DNA of 64,000 bases from Porites lobata (taxonomy: Eukaryota; Cnidaria; Anthozoa; Scleractinia; Poritidae). Under the pieces are notes generated by a model. It had not been told where the DNA came from. It worked only from the letters and a program-made list of their open reading frames with translations, and did no database searches. Each line of letters opens with the position of its first letter. The first letter of the stretch is position 1. Below, in pieces: positions 52,901-55,900 of the stretch. The position numbers were made by a program, and so were the translations under genes. The DNA lies in NCBI GenBank assembly GCA_942486035.1, contig CALNXK010000185.1, positions 450,001 through 514,000 on the forward strand, in the 5' to 3' direction.

Positions 52901-55900
52901 GAGAAGTTGAAATAAGGATGTGTTGACACCGGGAATCGAACTCGGGACCTCGCACACCGAAGGCTGCGCACTAACCAACTGTGCCACCCTTCCTCCTCCT
53001 TTTCCCCCTGAGGACGATTTTGACATGTTTTAATCATTTTCTCAAGGACAGGGTTACCAACGAAGCAAATTATAATCTAATCTTAGCTGCACAATTACAA
53101 AGTGGGCGCGTTGTCAGTTACGGTTCATGAGGTCGTTCATGTGGCATGTCAAACTTTAACGATTCTATCGTTTAGGATGTGGTACATTTGAGTTTTATGT
53201 TATTGTGTGACAACTTTGGAAGCTGGCTTTGTGATCTGTTTAAATTGATATGTAATGATATTATCACTGGCAAGTCTTAGCAGTGACACTGATAGCCGCA
53301 CAGTCCGCACAGTGAACATGGCCACATTTACCGTGTGGAGACTGGGCACTAGTCAGTATTATGTACATGTAAAACTATTTTGAATAGTGTAACAAGAACT
53401 AAACGTTACCAAATTCAAAAATTAAAAATTTGAAACAAAAGTTTTTTAGCCAAATCAAACAAGAAGAGTACTCACCACAGGGCACCCAATCTGCTATTAT
53501 AGGTGAAAGTTAACCCCCCCTTTTATCTGTAATTAGGAGCATTTGTAACGGGCACCCCCTCCAGTATTAATCGGTAGGTGCTAAGGAAGCTTTGTGCCAA
53601 ATTTGACACTTTTGTCACGTCTGTAACGATCCGGCCTATATTTTGCACTAAGAGACCTGACTATAGGTGAATTTTGTTTAATTTGTAATTTTTGTGTTTT
53701 TTAATGGTGCCTTAAATTACTTGGATATATTTTGAATTCACGCATATGCGATTAAGTGCGTTAAGAAAGCTAATTTTGGTGTACATGGTGTACAAGAAAT
53801 GTTCTTTCGAACGGCAAAACCGGGCAAATTCGGTCGACAGATTTTTAATTGAATTTTCACAAGTAGGTTGAGTTTGATCTTCCGGGTGAAAGTAGTCCTT
53901 AATAGGGCTGTTGTTGTTGACAGTGACTGACGCTTCGACAACCTGTGCGGTAGTCATTTGCCGTAGCCTGAATTTCATCCGATTGCTTCGAGTCGTTTTC
54001 TCCTCTCAGCAACTTCTGAATCGACCGGCCGTTAATGAAGTCCAGTGACGTCATCACTAGCCGAAAACCGGACAGATTGTCGGTCTCTGCAAGAGAGAAT
54101 GATCATTCTCTCTTAGTCACTGTCAACAACAACAGTCCTATTCGGGACTACGTTCACCCGGACGATCAAACTCAACCTACTTTTGAAATGACTCCTGGGT
54201 TCAAACCTTCCACAGATTGAATTTTAAAACATTCCAAAGTAAATTTTGCGTACTACTCGTTCCAGCAAAAATTAATCTTTTTCCCGAGTACCTTGGCCCT
54301 TCGTTATATCGCGGTTCCAGTAGTTCGGAGGAAATTGTGCAGTTGTAATAAGAAGTATAGTAAAACTTATATAATAAGAATTTCGAGTTTCTTTATGGTA
54401 GGTTCCGATGCTCCCTTCATCTCCTCAGGAAGAAAGGGTAGGTTTTGTGTCCGCCTGGAAGGTCCTTGGTCCGGCCACCGGACGGTAACCAAACCAGCCA
54501 AATAGTGATTGAAAAGGGAGAGCCTCAGAAAGTTCAGTTCTCGTTTCGTTTAGTTCTTAGTAAATTAAGATTTATGAACTGAAGTGAGGATCTTTGAACT
54601 TGGAGTCACATTTTAAGTAAAGCACTTTCAATGCGGGGAGTAAATAATAAAAACTGCATGCAGCGTTCAAGCTAAATATATTGCCCTAGACTTTCCCAGT
54701 AGCGCTGCACTTTATTAATTAAGTAGTGAACAAGAAGGCCATAAAAAGGAAGCTTTTATCCGTCCGATTGCTTTCATTAGAGAGCTTTCGCAAACTAAAA
54801 AAAATTCAAGCAATGGGTTTTAACAAGCAAAACGGACTCTGCACGGACTGCACTAGTCTGCTACACACCCGTTTTTAGTGTCGTCACGCAACGCTCCTCC
54901 CCACAAACGGTGTAGCAGACTAGGACTGCACGTGCATGATGACGCACGCTTTTCAGTCGGATTTATTTGCCGTAGCCTGAATTTCATCCGACTGCTTCGA
55001 GTCGTTTTCACCTCTCAGCAACGTCTGAATCGACTGGCCGTTGATGAAGTCCAGTGACCTCATCACTACCGGAAAACCGGATAGTGATTTTGATTGGTTG
55101 ATTGTCTAAACATTCGCATAATTATGCGTAATTATGAGAACTTTTAGCGGGATTGTCACGCAAAGGAGTAGTGACGTCACTGAGCGGCATTAACGGCCGG
55201 TCGATTCAGACGTTACTGAGGGAGTAATAATGCATCAATCAATTCCAGCTGCGCTCTAAGATAAGAAACACTCATTTACGTCTTTTTCGTCCGGACCTAG
55301 GACCACATACTGTACCTTCATTTCTAAGTCGTTTGAAAAGACTGAGTTTCAGTCCGGTCCCGGGAATCGAACCCACGACCTCCCGCTCTGCAGTCAAGCG
55401 CCCTATTAACTGAGCTAATCCTGCTGCGGGAGAGATAAATACAGCTTCACTCTAAGATGCCGCTATGAACTGCTTCATATCCATTTTCGCATGGTATAAC
55501 CTTTGCAATCTCGGATGAATTCTTACATAAGGTTCACTGAAAAGTTTTTTAATGTCTGTTTTCCATATAAGCTCATATACAAATTGTTGTTTTCTCTCCA
55601 AATTCAACAGTGACCGTGCCTCACTGATTCTCTGACAAATATTCAGTAAAAATACTACCTGACGAATATTTGCGATTTAACAAATCTTTCCATGACAGCC
55701 AACAACACATTGTCAATTTGTAAAAGATCCCTTAAGCAGTATTATTTTACCAAGTTTTAGTCCCTCTCGTGCCTAGTTTCCTCTCTTTGTAATTTTTTAT
55801 TCTATCTTAGAAAAAAACTGATAGACACTGCTCGACGGTTTTTCACTCTTTTGCAGGCGTTTGTTTTAAATGGAACAGCTTCTGTAAAACAAAGGCAACC

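Larger units (their letters stand above)
50266..53663. mobile_element. 3.4-kb element with divergent inverted ends
   Basis: AGTCAGGTCTCTTA (50268) with GGATCGTTACAGA, GACAAAAG and AGAGGGGGTGCCC following is answered in reverse complement at 53510-53663. The terminal repeats are about 150 bp and diverged. The interior has no recognisable transposase but holds a MITE (51340-51880) and a tRNA-derived repeat (52921-52990). Confidence 0.65.

Noticed and set aside
55357..55428. Functional tRNA gene on the minus strand
   Set aside because: A and B boxes are good, but the acceptor stem does not pair and a SINE-like body follows.
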